Shown here in pieces: positions 49,064 through 57,848 of a DNA stretch of 64,000 nt (its first letter is position 1; every line of letters begins with the position of its first letter). The notes beneath the pieces are model-generated. The model had not been told where the DNA came from. It worked only from the letters and a program-made list of their open reading frames with translations, and ran no database searches. The translations under genes were made by a program, and so were the position numbers. Source of the DNA: F23-B02 sp963633225 (GTDB lineage Bacteria > Bacillota > Clostridia > Oscillospirales > Oscillospiraceae); the NCBI GenBank assembly GCA_963633225.1, contig CAVGXR010000051.1, positions 1 to 64,000 on the forward strand, in the 5' to 3' direction.

Positions 49064-50133
49064 CAGCCCTCCGCCTGCTTTTTCAGCTTTTCCGCCTGAT
49101 CTGCCGTTACAAGAGCGTCAATTATCGGGTCAAGCTCGCCGTTTAAAACGCTCTGAATATTGAAGTTTCTCACATCGCCGACGAGCCTGTGATCGGTCAC
49201 GCGATTCTGCGGGAAGTTATATGTGCGCACCCTGTCCGATCTGTCACCTGAGCCGACCTGACTTTTGCGCTCGGCTGCTATTGCCGCCGCCTGCTTCTGC
49301 TGCTCTGCCTCAAAAAGCTTTGAGCGCAGTATTTTCATCGCCCTGTCCTTGTTTTTATACTGGCTGCGCTCGTCCTGACATTCGACGACAACGCCCGTGG
49401 GCAGATGCGTTATGCGTATGGCACTTTCGGTCTTGTTGACGTGCTGGCCGCCCGCGCCGGATGAACGGTAGGTGTCGATCTGGAGATCTGCTGGGTTTAT
49501 CTCAAACTCGACCTCCTCAGCCTCAGGGAGCACCGCAACCGTTGCCGCCGAGGTGTGTATCCTGCCGCCTGACTCAGTTTCTGGCACTCGCTGAACTCTG
49601 TGGCCGCCCGCTTCAAACTTCAGGCGCGAATACGCCCCCTGCCCTTCCACGACAAAGCTCATTTCCTTTATGCCGCCAAGCTCCGTTTCGTTTATGTTGA
49701 CGATATCTATCTTCCAGCCCTTGCTCTCGGCATACATGGAGTACATTCTGAAAAGATCGTGCGCGAACAGTGAGCTCTCCTCGCCGCCGACACCCGAGCG
49801 TATCTCCATGATGACGTTGCGCTCATCGTTCGGATCCTTTGGCAGAAGCAGTATCTTCAGCTGCTCCTGAAGCCGTGTCATGCGCTCCTTTGCGTCGTTG
49901 TATTCCTCCTGCGCAAGCTCCTTAAACTCGGGGTCCGACATGAGCTCCTGCGCATCGTACATGGCCTTGCCGCATTTTGCATACTCTCTGTACGCCGTGA
50001 CGATTGGCTCAAGCTCCTTCATCTCGCGCACGCATTTTGTGTACGCCGCAGGGTCGGCATATATCTCGCCGTTTTCAAGCCGCACGGCAAGCTCGGAATA
50101 TCTGTTGTCAAGCTGTTTGAGTTTATCCAGCAT
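49063..50133 (-). CDS. prfA: Peptide chain release factor 1
   Basis: 356 residues. PAT-type codon-reading region and the peptidyl-hydrolysis GGQ in SSGAGGQHVNKTESAIR near 225-240. Releases at UAA/UAG. CAGGAG before ATG. First gene of prfA / tsaC-coaE / M18. Confidence 0.96.
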   Translation of the reverse strand: MLDKLKQLDNRYSELAVRLENGEIYADPAAYTKCVREMKELEPIVTAYREYAKCGKAMYDAQELMSDPEFKELAQEEYNDAKERMTRLQEQLKILLLPKDPNDERNVIMEIRSGVGGEESSLFAHDLFRMYSMYAESKGWKIDIVNINETELGGIKEMSFVVEGQGAYSRLKFEAGGHRVQRVPETESGGRIHTSAATVAVLPEAEEVEFEINPADLQIDTYRSSGAGGQHVNKTESAIRITHLPTGVVVECQDERSQYKNKDRAMKILRSKLFEAEQQKQAAAIAAERKSQVGSGDRSDRVRTYNFPQNRVTDHRLVGDVRNFNIQSVLNGELDPIIDALVTADQAEKLKKQAEG

Positions 50134-50163
50134 TTTTATCTCCTGAAAACTTTATAATAAAAT

Positions 50164-50192
50164 ATCATAGCACATTTATATGAATATGTAAA
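50164..50192 (-). promoter_or_regulatory. Promoter of prfA
   Basis: Minus strand TTTACA (50187-50192), 17-base spacer, TATGAT (50164-50169) with TG extension. Confidence 0.55.
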
Positions 50193-50278
50193 TGAAAAAA
50201 GGCCGCAAGCTCGCGGAGAGCTACGGCTTTAAGGTCGTATATTTTGAAGGCGGCAAGTTTAAAAGCCGCGTTCGATAA
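50192..50278 (+). pseudogene. 28-codon open frame, possible gene remnant
   Basis: Reads MKKGRKLAESYGFKVVYF and on to a TAA in the terminator loop. Codon choice looks coding-like and GC-rich against AT-rich flanks, but there is no ribosome site and the start lies in the prfA promoter. May be a relic or chance; no family recognised. Confidence 0.25.
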
Positions 50279-50288
50279 CGCGGCTTTT
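50261..50288 (-). terminator. Terminator of the NSS transporter gene
   Basis: AAAAGCCGCGTT / AACGCGGCTTTT with CGAT loop; 12-bp perfect stem, symmetric, six bases past the stop. Confidence 0.88.
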
Positions 50289-50293
50289 AAGTC

Positions 50294-51649
50294 TTATATC
50301 AATCCCTGAACGAGGATGATGATTATCAGTATGGGGAGCACCCACTGGAAATAGGGCTTGAGCTTGGGCGACATTTTGATGCCCTCGCCCTTATTGACCT
50401 CGGCAATGTACTTGTCAAAGCCCCAGCCCCACTTGCTGACGCAGAACAGCAGATAGATAAGCGAGCCGATGGGCAGCAGCAGGTTCGAGACAATAAAGTC
50501 CTCGCTGTCGAGCACGTCGCGTCCGCCGATGAGGTGCAGGTCGCTCCAGATGTTATAGCCGAACACGCAGGGCAGGCTCAGCAGCGCCAGCAGCACAAAG
50601 TTTACGGCAACGGCCTTTTTGCGGCTTATGCCGAAGGTGTCCATACAGATGGCGATGATGTTCTCAAACACCGCAAGCACGGTCGAAAGGCTTGCAAAGA
50701 TCATGAACAGGAAAAACAGTGTGCCCCAGAAGCGGCCTCCGGACATGTTGACAAACACCTGAGGCAGAGTGACGAAGATGAGCGACGGGCCCTGCTCGGG
50801 CGATACGCCGAAGGAGAAGCAGGCGGGGAAAATGATCGTGCCGGCCATGATAGCGACGAAGGTATCGAGTGCGCAGATGCGTGCAGCCTCGCCGGTGAGA
50901 GTGTGCTCATCGCTCATGTAGCTGCCGAAGATCTCCATTGCCGCAATGCCGAGGCTCAGGGTGAAGAATGCCTGATTCATTGCGTCCGTAATGAGGTTTC
51001 CGAGGCCGTTTTTGCGGATGGACTCGAGCGACGGCATGAGATAGAACTTCATGCCCTCCTTTGCGCCTGACAGCGTCAGGCTGTGCACCGCGAGCACGAC
51101 TATCAGCACCAGCAGCGCGAGCATCATGACCTTGGATATGCGCTCAAGCCCCTTATTGAGGCCGAAGCTGCACACGACAAAGCCGACCACAACAACGAGC
51201 TCCGTCCACAGTGCCATCTCGCCAGGCGAGGAAAGCAGCGTTGTGAACACCGAGCTGCTGGCCTCTGCCGACATGCCGGAGCTGAAAACGCCGGTCATAA
51301 ACTTGCCGAAATAGGCGGTCATCCAGCCGGTGACGGTCGTGTAGTACATCATGAGCAGATAACAGCCGATGAGCGCGAACCAGCCGTGGATGTGCCACTT
51401 GCTGCCCGGCTTTTCGAGCGCCTTGTAGCCGAGCACCGCGCTCTGGCGGCTCGCTCTGCCGACGGCAAGCTCCATCGTCATGACGGGTATGCCCATGACT
51501 ATCAGGCAGACAAGGTAAAACAGGACAAAGTAACCGCCGCCGTTCTGCCCCGTTATGTACGGAAAGCGCCAGACATTGCCGATGCCGATTGCGCAGCCTG
51601 CGCTGACAAGCAGGAAGCCGAGTCTGGAGCCGAATGATTCTCTCTTCAT
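50294..51649 (-). CDS. Sodium-dependent NSS (SNF) family transporter
   Basis: 451 residues, about 11 membrane helices, usual for bacterial NSS. TM1 region RLGFLLVSAGCAIGIGNVWRFPYITGQNGGG holds the sodium and substrate site; SLGIAAMEIFGSYM is in TM6. Imports amino acids or similar with sodium; substrate not readable. Divergent from a LysR gene with a palindrome between them, so control by that regulator is likely. Confidence 0.93.
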   Translation of the reverse strand: MKRESFGSRLGFLLVSAGCAIGIGNVWRFPYITGQNGGGYFVLFYLVCLIVMGIPVMTMELAVGRASRQSAVLGYKALEKPGSKWHIHGWFALIGCYLLMMYYTTVTGWMTAYFGKFMTGVFSSGMSAEASSSVFTTLLSSPGEMALWTELVVVVGFVVCSFGLNKGLERISKVMMLALLVLIVVLAVHSLTLSGAKEGMKFYLMPSLESIRKNGLGNLITDAMNQAFFTLSLGIAAMEIFGSYMSDEHTLTGEAARICALDTFVAIMAGTIIFPACFSFGVSPEQGPSLIFVTLPQVFVNMSGGRFWGTLFFLFMIFASLSTVLAVFENIIAICMDTFGISRKKAVAVNFVLLALLSLPCVFGYNIWSDLHLIGGRDVLDSEDFIVSNLLLPIGSLIYLLFCVSKWGWGFDKYIAEVNKGEGIKMSPKLKPYFQWVLPILIIIILVQGLI

Positions 51650-51736
51650 ATAATTGCCCTCTCTGTTTTTGTTTTATAAACCAATGCTTATTTTAGCTCT
51701 AAAAAAAGCGGTTTACAAGGGCTGTTTTGGTATGAT

Positions 51737-51757
51737 AAAATAAGGATAACTTATTTT
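51737..51757. promoter_or_regulatory. Likely LysR-type operator
   Basis: AAAATAAG (51737-51744), GATAA, CTTATTTT (51750-51757): perfect 8-bp arms and a T-N11-A core. It lies in the divergent space, 26 bp before the LysR ATG. A further CTTATTTT half-site is at 51686-51693. Confidence 0.65.
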
Positions 51758-51782
51758 AATAAAAACTATTTCAGGTGATGAA

Positions 51783-52691
51783 ATGAATCGAAACCAGCTT
51801 AAATACTTCGTCGCGGCGGCGGAGAGCCGCAGCTTCACCAAGGCCGCCGAGCAGTTTTATATCTCGCAGACAGCCGTTACGCAGCAGATGCAGCTGCTGG
51901 AGGAAACGCTCGGCTGTACGCTGTTTGACCGCTCAACGCGCCCGATATCGCTCACACCGGCGGGAAAGATTTTTTTGAGCGAGGCAAAGACCATACTTGA
52001 CAGCATGAGCCGCGCCGCCGAGCGTGTGCACGACGCATCCACCGGCCTTACCGGTACCCTGCGCGTGGGCTTTGTGCGCGGCTATGAGCGCAGCGACCTG
52101 TCGGTACTCATGCGCGGCTTCCATCTGCAAAATCAGAACGCGCTCATAAGCTTTTACCGCTGCTCGACCGACGTTCTCGCCGCAGGGCTCAAGCAGCAGG
52201 AGTACGACGTTATATTCACATGGGACAGCACCAATCTCAAGGCTCAGGAGGGCATTGAGGTTCTGGCCGTCGAAAGTGCGCAGCTTGTCGTTGCTCTGTA
52301 CGCGGGGCATCCGCTGGCCGGACGCAGGCGGCTCAGCCGTGCGGAGCTTCGGGGCGAAAACATACTGTACATGTCCCCCGACGCATCGAACGATTCCTAC
52401 GGCGACGCATTTTTCATGCAGCTGTACAAGGAAGCGGGCTACAAGCCGAACATTCTGTTCCGCTCCTGCGACGCAGAGTGCATACTCATGATGGTCGCAG
52501 CCGAGGAGGGCATTTCCATACTGCCCGACTACTTCACCGACAAGCTTTATGACGCGGATAACCTTGTGTTCGTGCCGCTCGTCGGCGAGGATGAGCGCGA
52601 GGATATCATTGCCGCATGGCAGAGCACAAACTCCAACCCTGTGCTGACGCACTTCCTGTCGGTATTGAAAAGCAGCGTGCCGCTGAGATAA
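51783..52691 (+). CDS. LysR family transcriptional regulator
   Basis: 302 residues. N-terminal winged helix (about 1-60): LKYFVAAAESRSFTKAAEQFYISQTAVTQQMQ; then a periplasmic-binding-like effector domain (about 90-295). AGGTGATGAA before ATG. Divergently placed with the NSS transporter, which is its likely target; effector unknown. Confidence 0.94.
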   Translation: MNRNQLKYFVAAAESRSFTKAAEQFYISQTAVTQQMQLLEETLGCTLFDRSTRPISLTPAGKIFLSEAKTILDSMSRAAERVHDASTGLTGTLRVGFVRGYERSDLSVLMRGFHLQNQNALISFYRCSTDVLAAGLKQQEYDVIFTWDSTNLKAQEGIEVLAVESAQLVVALYAGHPLAGRRRLSRAELRGENILYMSPDASNDSYGDAFFMQLYKEAGYKPNILFRSCDAECILMMVAAEEGISILPDYFTDKLYDADNLVFVPLVGEDEREDIIAAWQSTNSNPVLTHFLSVLKSSVPLR

Positions 52692-52697
52692 GACGTA

Positions 52698-52739
52698 AAA
52701 AACCGGCTCTCCGAGGATTCGGAGAGCCGGTTTGGTTTA
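52698..52739. terminator. Bidirectional terminator between lysR and the LRR gene
   Basis: 15-bp perfect stem (52701-52715 with 52720-52734), GGAT loop, T-rich on both outer sides. Confidence 0.9.
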
Positions 52740-52741
52740 GA

Positions 52742-55072
52742 TTAGGTGAATGAAGTTTCGCCGGCGATGATCTTTTTGAGCCGGATGAGATCAAGGATAT
52801 CGACAATCCCGTCGCCGTTGAGGTCGGCATCTCCTGCGAGCGCCGTCGTGTTGTCGGCAATGTATTTCTTGAGCCGGATAAGGTCGGTGACATCGACATC
52901 TCCGTCGCCGGTCAGGTCGCCCGTGGGAGTGTCGGCAAAGTGGATATTCGCCTTTGTCAGCGGGTCGTTGCCGGTCGCAATGGTGATCTCATTCCACTGC
53001 TCCTCAGTACCGCCGAAGTACACGTCCGCAAGGCTCTTGCAGCCGGAGAATGCATCGTAGTCGATGCTCGTCACGCTGTTGGGGATCATGACACTCGCAA
53101 GGCTTGCACAGTTGGTGAATGTATACGCACTTATCGCGGTTATTCCGCTCGGCAAGGTGATCGACGGTATTGACGCACAACCGTAGAATGCATAGCTTCC
53201 TATGCTCGTCACGTTGTCAGGTATGCTTATATCCTTCAGTGCCGCACAATTATAAAACGCTTTCTCTCCTATCGTCTCCAATGTTGACGGCAGATACGCA
53301 CTCGTCAGCGCTTTACACTCATAGCATATATAGCTTGGAACTGCCTTTACGCCTTCCTCAAACCTTATGCTTTTGAGCGTTGACCTTGACGATTGAAACA
53401 GATACTGATATTCACCGCTACACGGCTTTCCGCTGCTTCCTGCCGTGAACACTACTTCCTCTATGTTGTTACATCTGTCTAATATACAGATATCGGTTAA
53501 GCCGCTGCTCGCGCTGGCATGAAGACTGATTTGTGCAGATATAGGCATTGTGATCTTCTTTAGACTCGTACATCCTCTAAATGCCAAATTGTTAATTTTC
53601 GTTACGCTGTCAGGTATTACTACGCTCTCCAAACTCGTGCAGCCGGAGAATGCCGAGACTTCTATGCTCGTTACGCTGTTGGGGATCGTGACACTCGCAA
53701 GGCTTGTACATCCGCTGAATGTACTCGCAGCAATGCTTGTCACAGATGACGGAATCACTACGCTTTCCAAGCTCGTGCAGCCGGAAAAGGCACTGCTGCC
53801 AATGCTCTTTACGCCGTTCGAGATCGTTGCGCTTTTAAGTCCCGTACACCCGCTGAATGTACTCGCAGCAATGCTCGTCACGCTATTAGGTATCACTACG
53901 CTTTTCAAGCTCGTACAGCCGGAGAAGGCATTTTCCCCAATACTCGTCACGCCGTCGCCTAATTCAATTTCGCCTATGCTTATAGCAAGCTCCTGCATGA
54001 AGTTATCAGGTATTGTTGTCATACCAGACAGCTTCAACTTGCCGGGGGTGCTGCTTCCGGTTACTTCCTTCCAGAAATTATCTCCAAGCTCTCCGAACAA
54101 ATCTATAAGTTCCTTGAGATTGCTGTACATATCGCCGCGAATCTCAACATAATTAGCATACGCATTTACAATGATCTCCCACGCCAGTTCTTTCCATTCG
54201 GGTCCTGTGTATGACGGACCGTAGAAGTGGAACTTCTGCTTGGTTCTCTCTAACTGGCAGTTAGTGCAAACCTGCCTGTACAGCATTGAGACTGTCGTAA
54301 GGCCGCTGTCTTCATCTGTCGTTGTTTTTTCCTTGAGCAGTTCCTTGTCTTCCCAATTATGAAGAACCTCATCCTTGCTGGTATAGCCGCACACCGTGCA
54401 ATATTCCTTGTTATAGCCGTCAGCCGTTGCACTGGCTGCTGCGGACTCGGTTACGAGCTGGTGCTGGCAGGCAGGACTGTTCGTTATGTACCAATAGCTT
54501 TTGAAATAGCTCATAATAGTCGCCTGATCATTCGTACCAATATGATACTTCATCGTGCTATCAGAGACTGGGCGGCGCCCCGAAAGGTTTGCGTTGCCAG
54601 AGTCTCCGCAGTAGAATGTGCCTGTAGCCTCGTCATAATCCGTAAGCAGAATAGCATGCCAGTTTTCATTACCTCTTGCATCATAAAATGAATCGGTATA
54701 GACCACTATGCCCTCTCTGTGGTTTTTAAGATAGTAAATAAGCCAATTTATTTTCTCATTGTTGTCATTAGGTAAATATCCTTTGGCAACCTCAAAACCT
54801 TCGCACCAAAAGTCCGCACTCAAGCCGGTGCCATTTATCCATCCGACCGACTTGACTGCATCAATTGTAATTGAACTCCAGTTGTCATTACCGCACATCA
54901 GCGCAGCCCTGCGGAGCATCATAGCCGATGCCGCTGCCGTGCAATCGGCGCTGCCAGGAGCCTGCGTGAGAAAAACATCGCTGTCGTCTATTCTCCCTGC
55001 CATTGCGCTTATTGGTATAAGCGTCACTATCAGTGCCGCCGTAATGAGCAGCACCATCATTCGTTTCTTCAT
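52742..55072 (-). CDS. Secreted C39-like peptidase / BspA-type LRR / dockerin protein
   Basis: 776 residues. Signal peptide 1-25. A C39-like papain-fold domain (about 33-200) has C44 in ADCTAAASAMMLRR, H139 in NWHAILLTDYD and D157 in CGDSGN, an apparently complete triad. A Cys-pair segment (225-273) and a spacer follow. LRR_5 repeats of 23 residues (about 365-710) include four close copies of FSGCTSL..VVIPNSVTSI, interrupted near 510-570. A type I dockerin (718-770) has two calcium loops, GDGDVDVTD and LNGDGIVDILD. AGGAGG before ATG. The dockerin implies docking to a cohesin, none of which is in the window. DNA of the N-terminal half is visibly more AT-rich. Host-protein binding or degradation is inference. 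Confidence 0.88.
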   Translation of the reverse strand: MKKRMMVLLITAALIVTLIPISAMAGRIDDSDVFLTQAPGSADCTAAASAMMLRRAALMCGNDNWSSITIDAVKSVGWINGTGLSADFWCEGFEVAKGYLPNDNNEKINWLIYYLKNHREGIVVYTDSFYDARGNENWHAILLTDYDEATGTFYCGDSGNANLSGRRPVSDSTMKYHIGTNDQATIMSYFKSYWYITNSPACQHQLVTESAAASATADGYNKEYCTVCGYTSKDEVLHNWEDKELLKEKTTTDEDSGLTTVSMLYRQVCTNCQLERTKQKFHFYGPSYTGPEWKELAWEIIVNAYANYVEIRGDMYSNLKELIDLFGELGDNFWKEVTGSSTPGKLKLSGMTTIPDNFMQELAISIGEIELGDGVTSIGENAFSGCTSLKSVVIPNSVTSIAASTFSGCTGLKSATISNGVKSIGSSAFSGCTSLESVVIPSSVTSIAASTFSGCTSLASVTIPNSVTSIEVSAFSGCTSLESVVIPDSVTKINNLAFRGCTSLKKITMPISAQISLHASASSGLTDICILDRCNNIEEVVFTAGSSGKPCSGEYQYLFQSSRSTLKSIRFEEGVKAVPSYICYECKALTSAYLPSTLETIGEKAFYNCAALKDISIPDNVTSIGSYAFYGCASIPSITLPSGITAISAYTFTNCASLASVMIPNSVTSIDYDAFSGCKSLADVYFGGTEEQWNEITIATGNDPLTKANIHFADTPTGDLTGDGDVDVTDLIRLKKYIADNTTALAGDADLNGDGIVDILDLIRLKKIIAGETSFT
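53580..53970 (-). repeat. 69-bp coding repeats in the LRR gene
   Basis: Successive 23-codon LRR units are also close at the DNA level, for example the words for NSVTSI and FSGCTSL recur every 69 bp. Recombination could change copy number. Confidence 0.7.
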
Positions 55073-55181
55073 CGTTTCCTCCTAATTTTATATAATTTTA
55101 TCGCATTATATATGATATTTACCATATTATCATAGTATTGTTTGCGTTACAAGGGGAGTTTTAACATTTTTTCGCCGGACG

Positions 55182-55212
55182 TAAAAAAGGCAAGGACCTG
55201 CGTCCTTGCCTT
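55182..55212 (-). terminator. Terminator of yebC
   Basis: AAGGCAAGGAC / GTCCTTGCCTT, loop CTGC, six T on the minus strand. Confidence 0.88.
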
Positions 55213-55231
55213 CTACATATTATTTAATTGC

Positions 55232-55966
55232 TTACTCTTCCCAGTTGTGCCAGACGTTCTGAACGTCGTCGTTATCCTCGAACATATCGAGCATTTTCTG
55301 CATGTTCTTGATATCGTCCTCGTTCGTGAGCTTTATGTAGCCGTTCTGGGGAAGCATCTCGACCTGTGCCGACAGGAGCTTATAGCCTGCTGCGCTGATC
55401 TTATCGGCAACGGGAGCCACATCATCGGGTGCGGTGTAGACGATAAAGGTCTCGCCGTCAGGCTCGAAATCAGCTGCGCCGGCATCAAGAACCTCCATCA
55501 TGACCTCGTCCTCGTCAAGCTCCTCGTCCTCGTTGTCGATGACGATAACGCCCTTCTTGTCGAAGGACCAGGACACGCAGTTTGCAGCGCCGAGGTTGCC
55601 GCCGTACTTATCAAAATAGTGGCGGATCTCACCGGCGGTACGGTTGCGGTTGTCGGTCATAGTCTCTACTATAACGGCGACGCCGGAGGGACCGTAGCCC
55701 TCGTAAACGATCTTCTCGTAGTTGTCGGTATTGCCTGCGCCGAGCGCCTTATCGATGGTGCGCTTGATATTATCGTTAGGCATATTCGCAGCCTTGGCCT
55801 TGGTGATGACAGCTGCCAGACGCGAGTTGTTATTCGGGTCGCCGCTGCCGCCTTCCTTGACGGCGACTATCATTTCGCGGGCGATCTTCGTAAACGCCTG
55901 AGCGCGCTTTGCGTCAGCCGCGCCCTTGGTTTTCTGTATATTATGCCATTTGGAATGTCCGGACAT
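55232..55966 (-). CDS. YebC/PmpR family DNA-binding regulator or translation factor
   Basis: 244 residues, full length. Starts SGHSKWHNIQKTKGAADAKRAQAFTK and has the central GGSGDPNNNSRLA and YEGYGPSGVAVIVE blocks. Classed as a transcription regulator; recent work on homologues links the family to translation of proline-rich stretches. Own promoter and terminator. Confidence 0.95.
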   Translation of the reverse strand: MSGHSKWHNIQKTKGAADAKRAQAFTKIAREMIVAVKEGGSGDPNNNSRLAAVITKAKAANMPNDNIKRTIDKALGAGNTDNYEKIVYEGYGPSGVAVIVETMTDNRNRTAGEIRHYFDKYGGNLGAANCVSWSFDKKGVIVIDNEDEELDEDEVMMEVLDAGAADFEPDGETFIVYTAPDDVAPVADKISAAGYKLLSAQVEMLPQNGYIKLTNEDDIKNMQKMLDMFEDNDDVQNVWHNWEE

Positions 55967-56012
55967 ATAAAAACAGCTCCTCTAATAGTATTATTGCGAA
56001 TTAACAGGAGTT

Positions 56013-56041
56013 ATTTTATCACAAATTTTCACTCATTACAA
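56013..56041 (-). promoter_or_regulatory. Promoter of yebC
   Basis: Minus strand TTGTAA (56036-56041), 17-base spacer, TAAAAT (56013-56018). Confidence 0.6.
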
Positions 56042-56048
56042 GGCTAAA

Positions 56049-57278
56049 TTATCTGATTTTGCGGCATTCGAGATAATATCGCTTGTCGTTGCCGTGGCCG
56101 ATGGAAAAGCTTTTCTTCGGGAACGGGCCGCTTTTCATAACGGATGAGAAAAGCTCGGCCTTTTCCATGCGCGGCAGAAGTATGCCCGCACAGCCGAAGC
56201 GGCGCGACATTTCCACGCACTCGCAGTCGCCGTGGATATAGTCGATATATCCACCGTGGCGCTCGGTGTATGCCCTGCAGAAGTCCTCGCATTTTCCGAT
56301 GAGCTGTCCTATCGTAAGGCCGGAGATATTAAGGCTCTCCATCCCCTCGCCGGTGACGAGCTCGATGCGTCTGCCATCGCCGGTATTATCGGCAAAGAAC
56401 TCCTTTGCCTCGGAGAAAAACCCTGCGGGCTCGGTGTCGAAAATGACCTTGTGGATAGGCTCGAAGGTGATTGCCGCATCGTGGATATTCACAAGCTCCG
56501 CAAGAGCGTATCGCGCCGGTGCGCTTTCGCGCTCGGACTCGGGAAGCGTCTTTTTTATCTCCTCCCAATGGCGCTTTGCTGCGGCAAGGCTGTGATTGCC
56601 GTCGCCCATGGCAAAGACTATCGCATTGTTCTCGCTGCCGTACTTGCGGCGCAGAACCTCGGGGTCTGCAAGCTTTTCGGCTGCGCGGGCAAGCCTCTCC
56701 TTATCCTCAACGAGCCAGCCAGTTATGCTGCCGCCGTCCTGCATGAGCTCGAAATCATAGACCTTCTCCCCTTTTGTCACCGAGGAAAAGACGATGTTGT
56801 CGGGATCGTCCATGAATATCATGATATGCGGCATTTCAAGCGGCGCGTTGCGGCGGATCCTTATGCGCGGCGGCAGTCTGTCCTCAACCGTGTACTCGGT
56901 CGCACGAATGGGACTGTGCGTCCCCTCGGCCCAGTCGTAGGCCTCGAGGTCAAACATGCCCATTATGCCGCGGCGCACGGTGCCGTTTTTAAGCCTGCGC
57001 TCAAGGTAGATATAGCTGTCGGGACAGGTTCTGAAAACGCCGCTGTCGAGATAACGCTGCATCTCGGCGTTTATCCTTACGCTCTCGGTCTCGGAGTCCT
57101 TTGTGCCGAGCTCGGCCTCTGGCAGCATGAGCTTTAGCGTTGACGGAGCGTCGCCGACTATACGCCGCACCTGCTGCCAATACTCGGGCTCGGATGTGAA
57201 CTGGTCACAGGCAACAACGCTCCAGCGGTGCATGTCGCCGGTGGGCAAAAGTATATCTGCCGGTTTGAATATCTGCAT
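56049..57278 (-). CDS. DUF1015 family protein
   Basis: 409 residues. Family blocks: ADILLPTGDMHRWSVVACDQFTSEPEYW at the start, GMFDLEAYDW, and MGDGNHSLAAAKRHWE near 228-243. Soluble, no signal. DUF1015 is sometimes linked to serine metabolism or kinase-like folds; function unproven. GGAGGTG before ATG; one base from the Nudix stop, so part of the glpK unit. Confidence 0.9.
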   Translation of the reverse strand: MQIFKPADILLPTGDMHRWSVVACDQFTSEPEYWQQVRRIVGDAPSTLKLMLPEAELGTKDSETESVRINAEMQRYLDSGVFRTCPDSYIYLERRLKNGTVRRGIMGMFDLEAYDWAEGTHSPIRATEYTVEDRLPPRIRIRRNAPLEMPHIMIFMDDPDNIVFSSVTKGEKVYDFELMQDGGSITGWLVEDKERLARAAEKLADPEVLRRKYGSENNAIVFAMGDGNHSLAAAKRHWEEIKKTLPESERESAPARYALAELVNIHDAAITFEPIHKVIFDTEPAGFFSEAKEFFADNTGDGRRIELVTGEGMESLNISGLTIGQLIGKCEDFCRAYTERHGGYIDYIHGDCECVEMSRRFGCAGILLPRMEKAELFSSVMKSGPFPKKSFSIGHGNDKRYYLECRKIR

Positions 57279-57848
57279 TTAAAGCACCTCCAAGGCTATC
57301 TGCGTCCATGTCTCCATACTGTCAAAATTATTTTCAAGCTCCTGCCTTGTCATCCAGAGTCCCTCGAGCTTTTCCGTTTCCTTGACGGATACCTCGCCCT
57401 CAACAGGCAGGATAAAGCATGCGCCGAGATGCACGCTGCCGACGGCATTCGAGTCGTCGTTTATAAATCCGCAGGGACTGAGCTCGCCGTGCAGCGCAAG
57501 CTCGACCTCCTCGTGTATCTCGCGCCAGAGGCCGCGCATGAGCATGTCGCCCTGCTCGTCCACAGGGTTTATGTGTCCGCCGATGCCGATGGATATCTTG
57601 CCGTGCAGACGCGCCTCGCCGCCCTTGTTCAGCCTGCGCGTGACAAATATCTCATCGCCGCGGCGCAGTATCACATAGGGTATGATCTGCTTAAAGTCAG
57701 GCCTCTCCTCGGCCTCGGGGCGCGGCATGAACTCATGCTCGCTTCTGATAATATCAAAAAGCTCCGCCGTGCACTCGGTGATAAGTCCGTTGCGGCCCGA
57801 TATATACCGCTCTATTTTGTTCCTCTCTACAACCAGTACCTGTTCCAT
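57279..57848 (-). CDS. Nudix family hydrolase
   Basis: 189 residues. Nudix box centred at GGHINPVDEQGD..LWREIHEEVEL, with the REIHEE core intact but a one-residue-odd spacing before it. An N-terminal extension of about 55 residues may be a dimer part. ATG shares one base with the glpK stop (TAATG). Substrate unknown. Confidence 0.85.
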   Translation of the reverse strand: MEQVLVVERNKIERYISGRNGLITECTAELFDIIRSEHEFMPRPEAEERPDFKQIIPYVILRRGDEIFVTRRLNKGGEARLHGKISIGIGGHINPVDEQGDMLMRGLWREIHEEVELALHGELSPCGFINDDSNAVGSVHLGACFILPVEGEVSVKETEKLEGLWMTRQELENNFDSMETWTQIALEVL

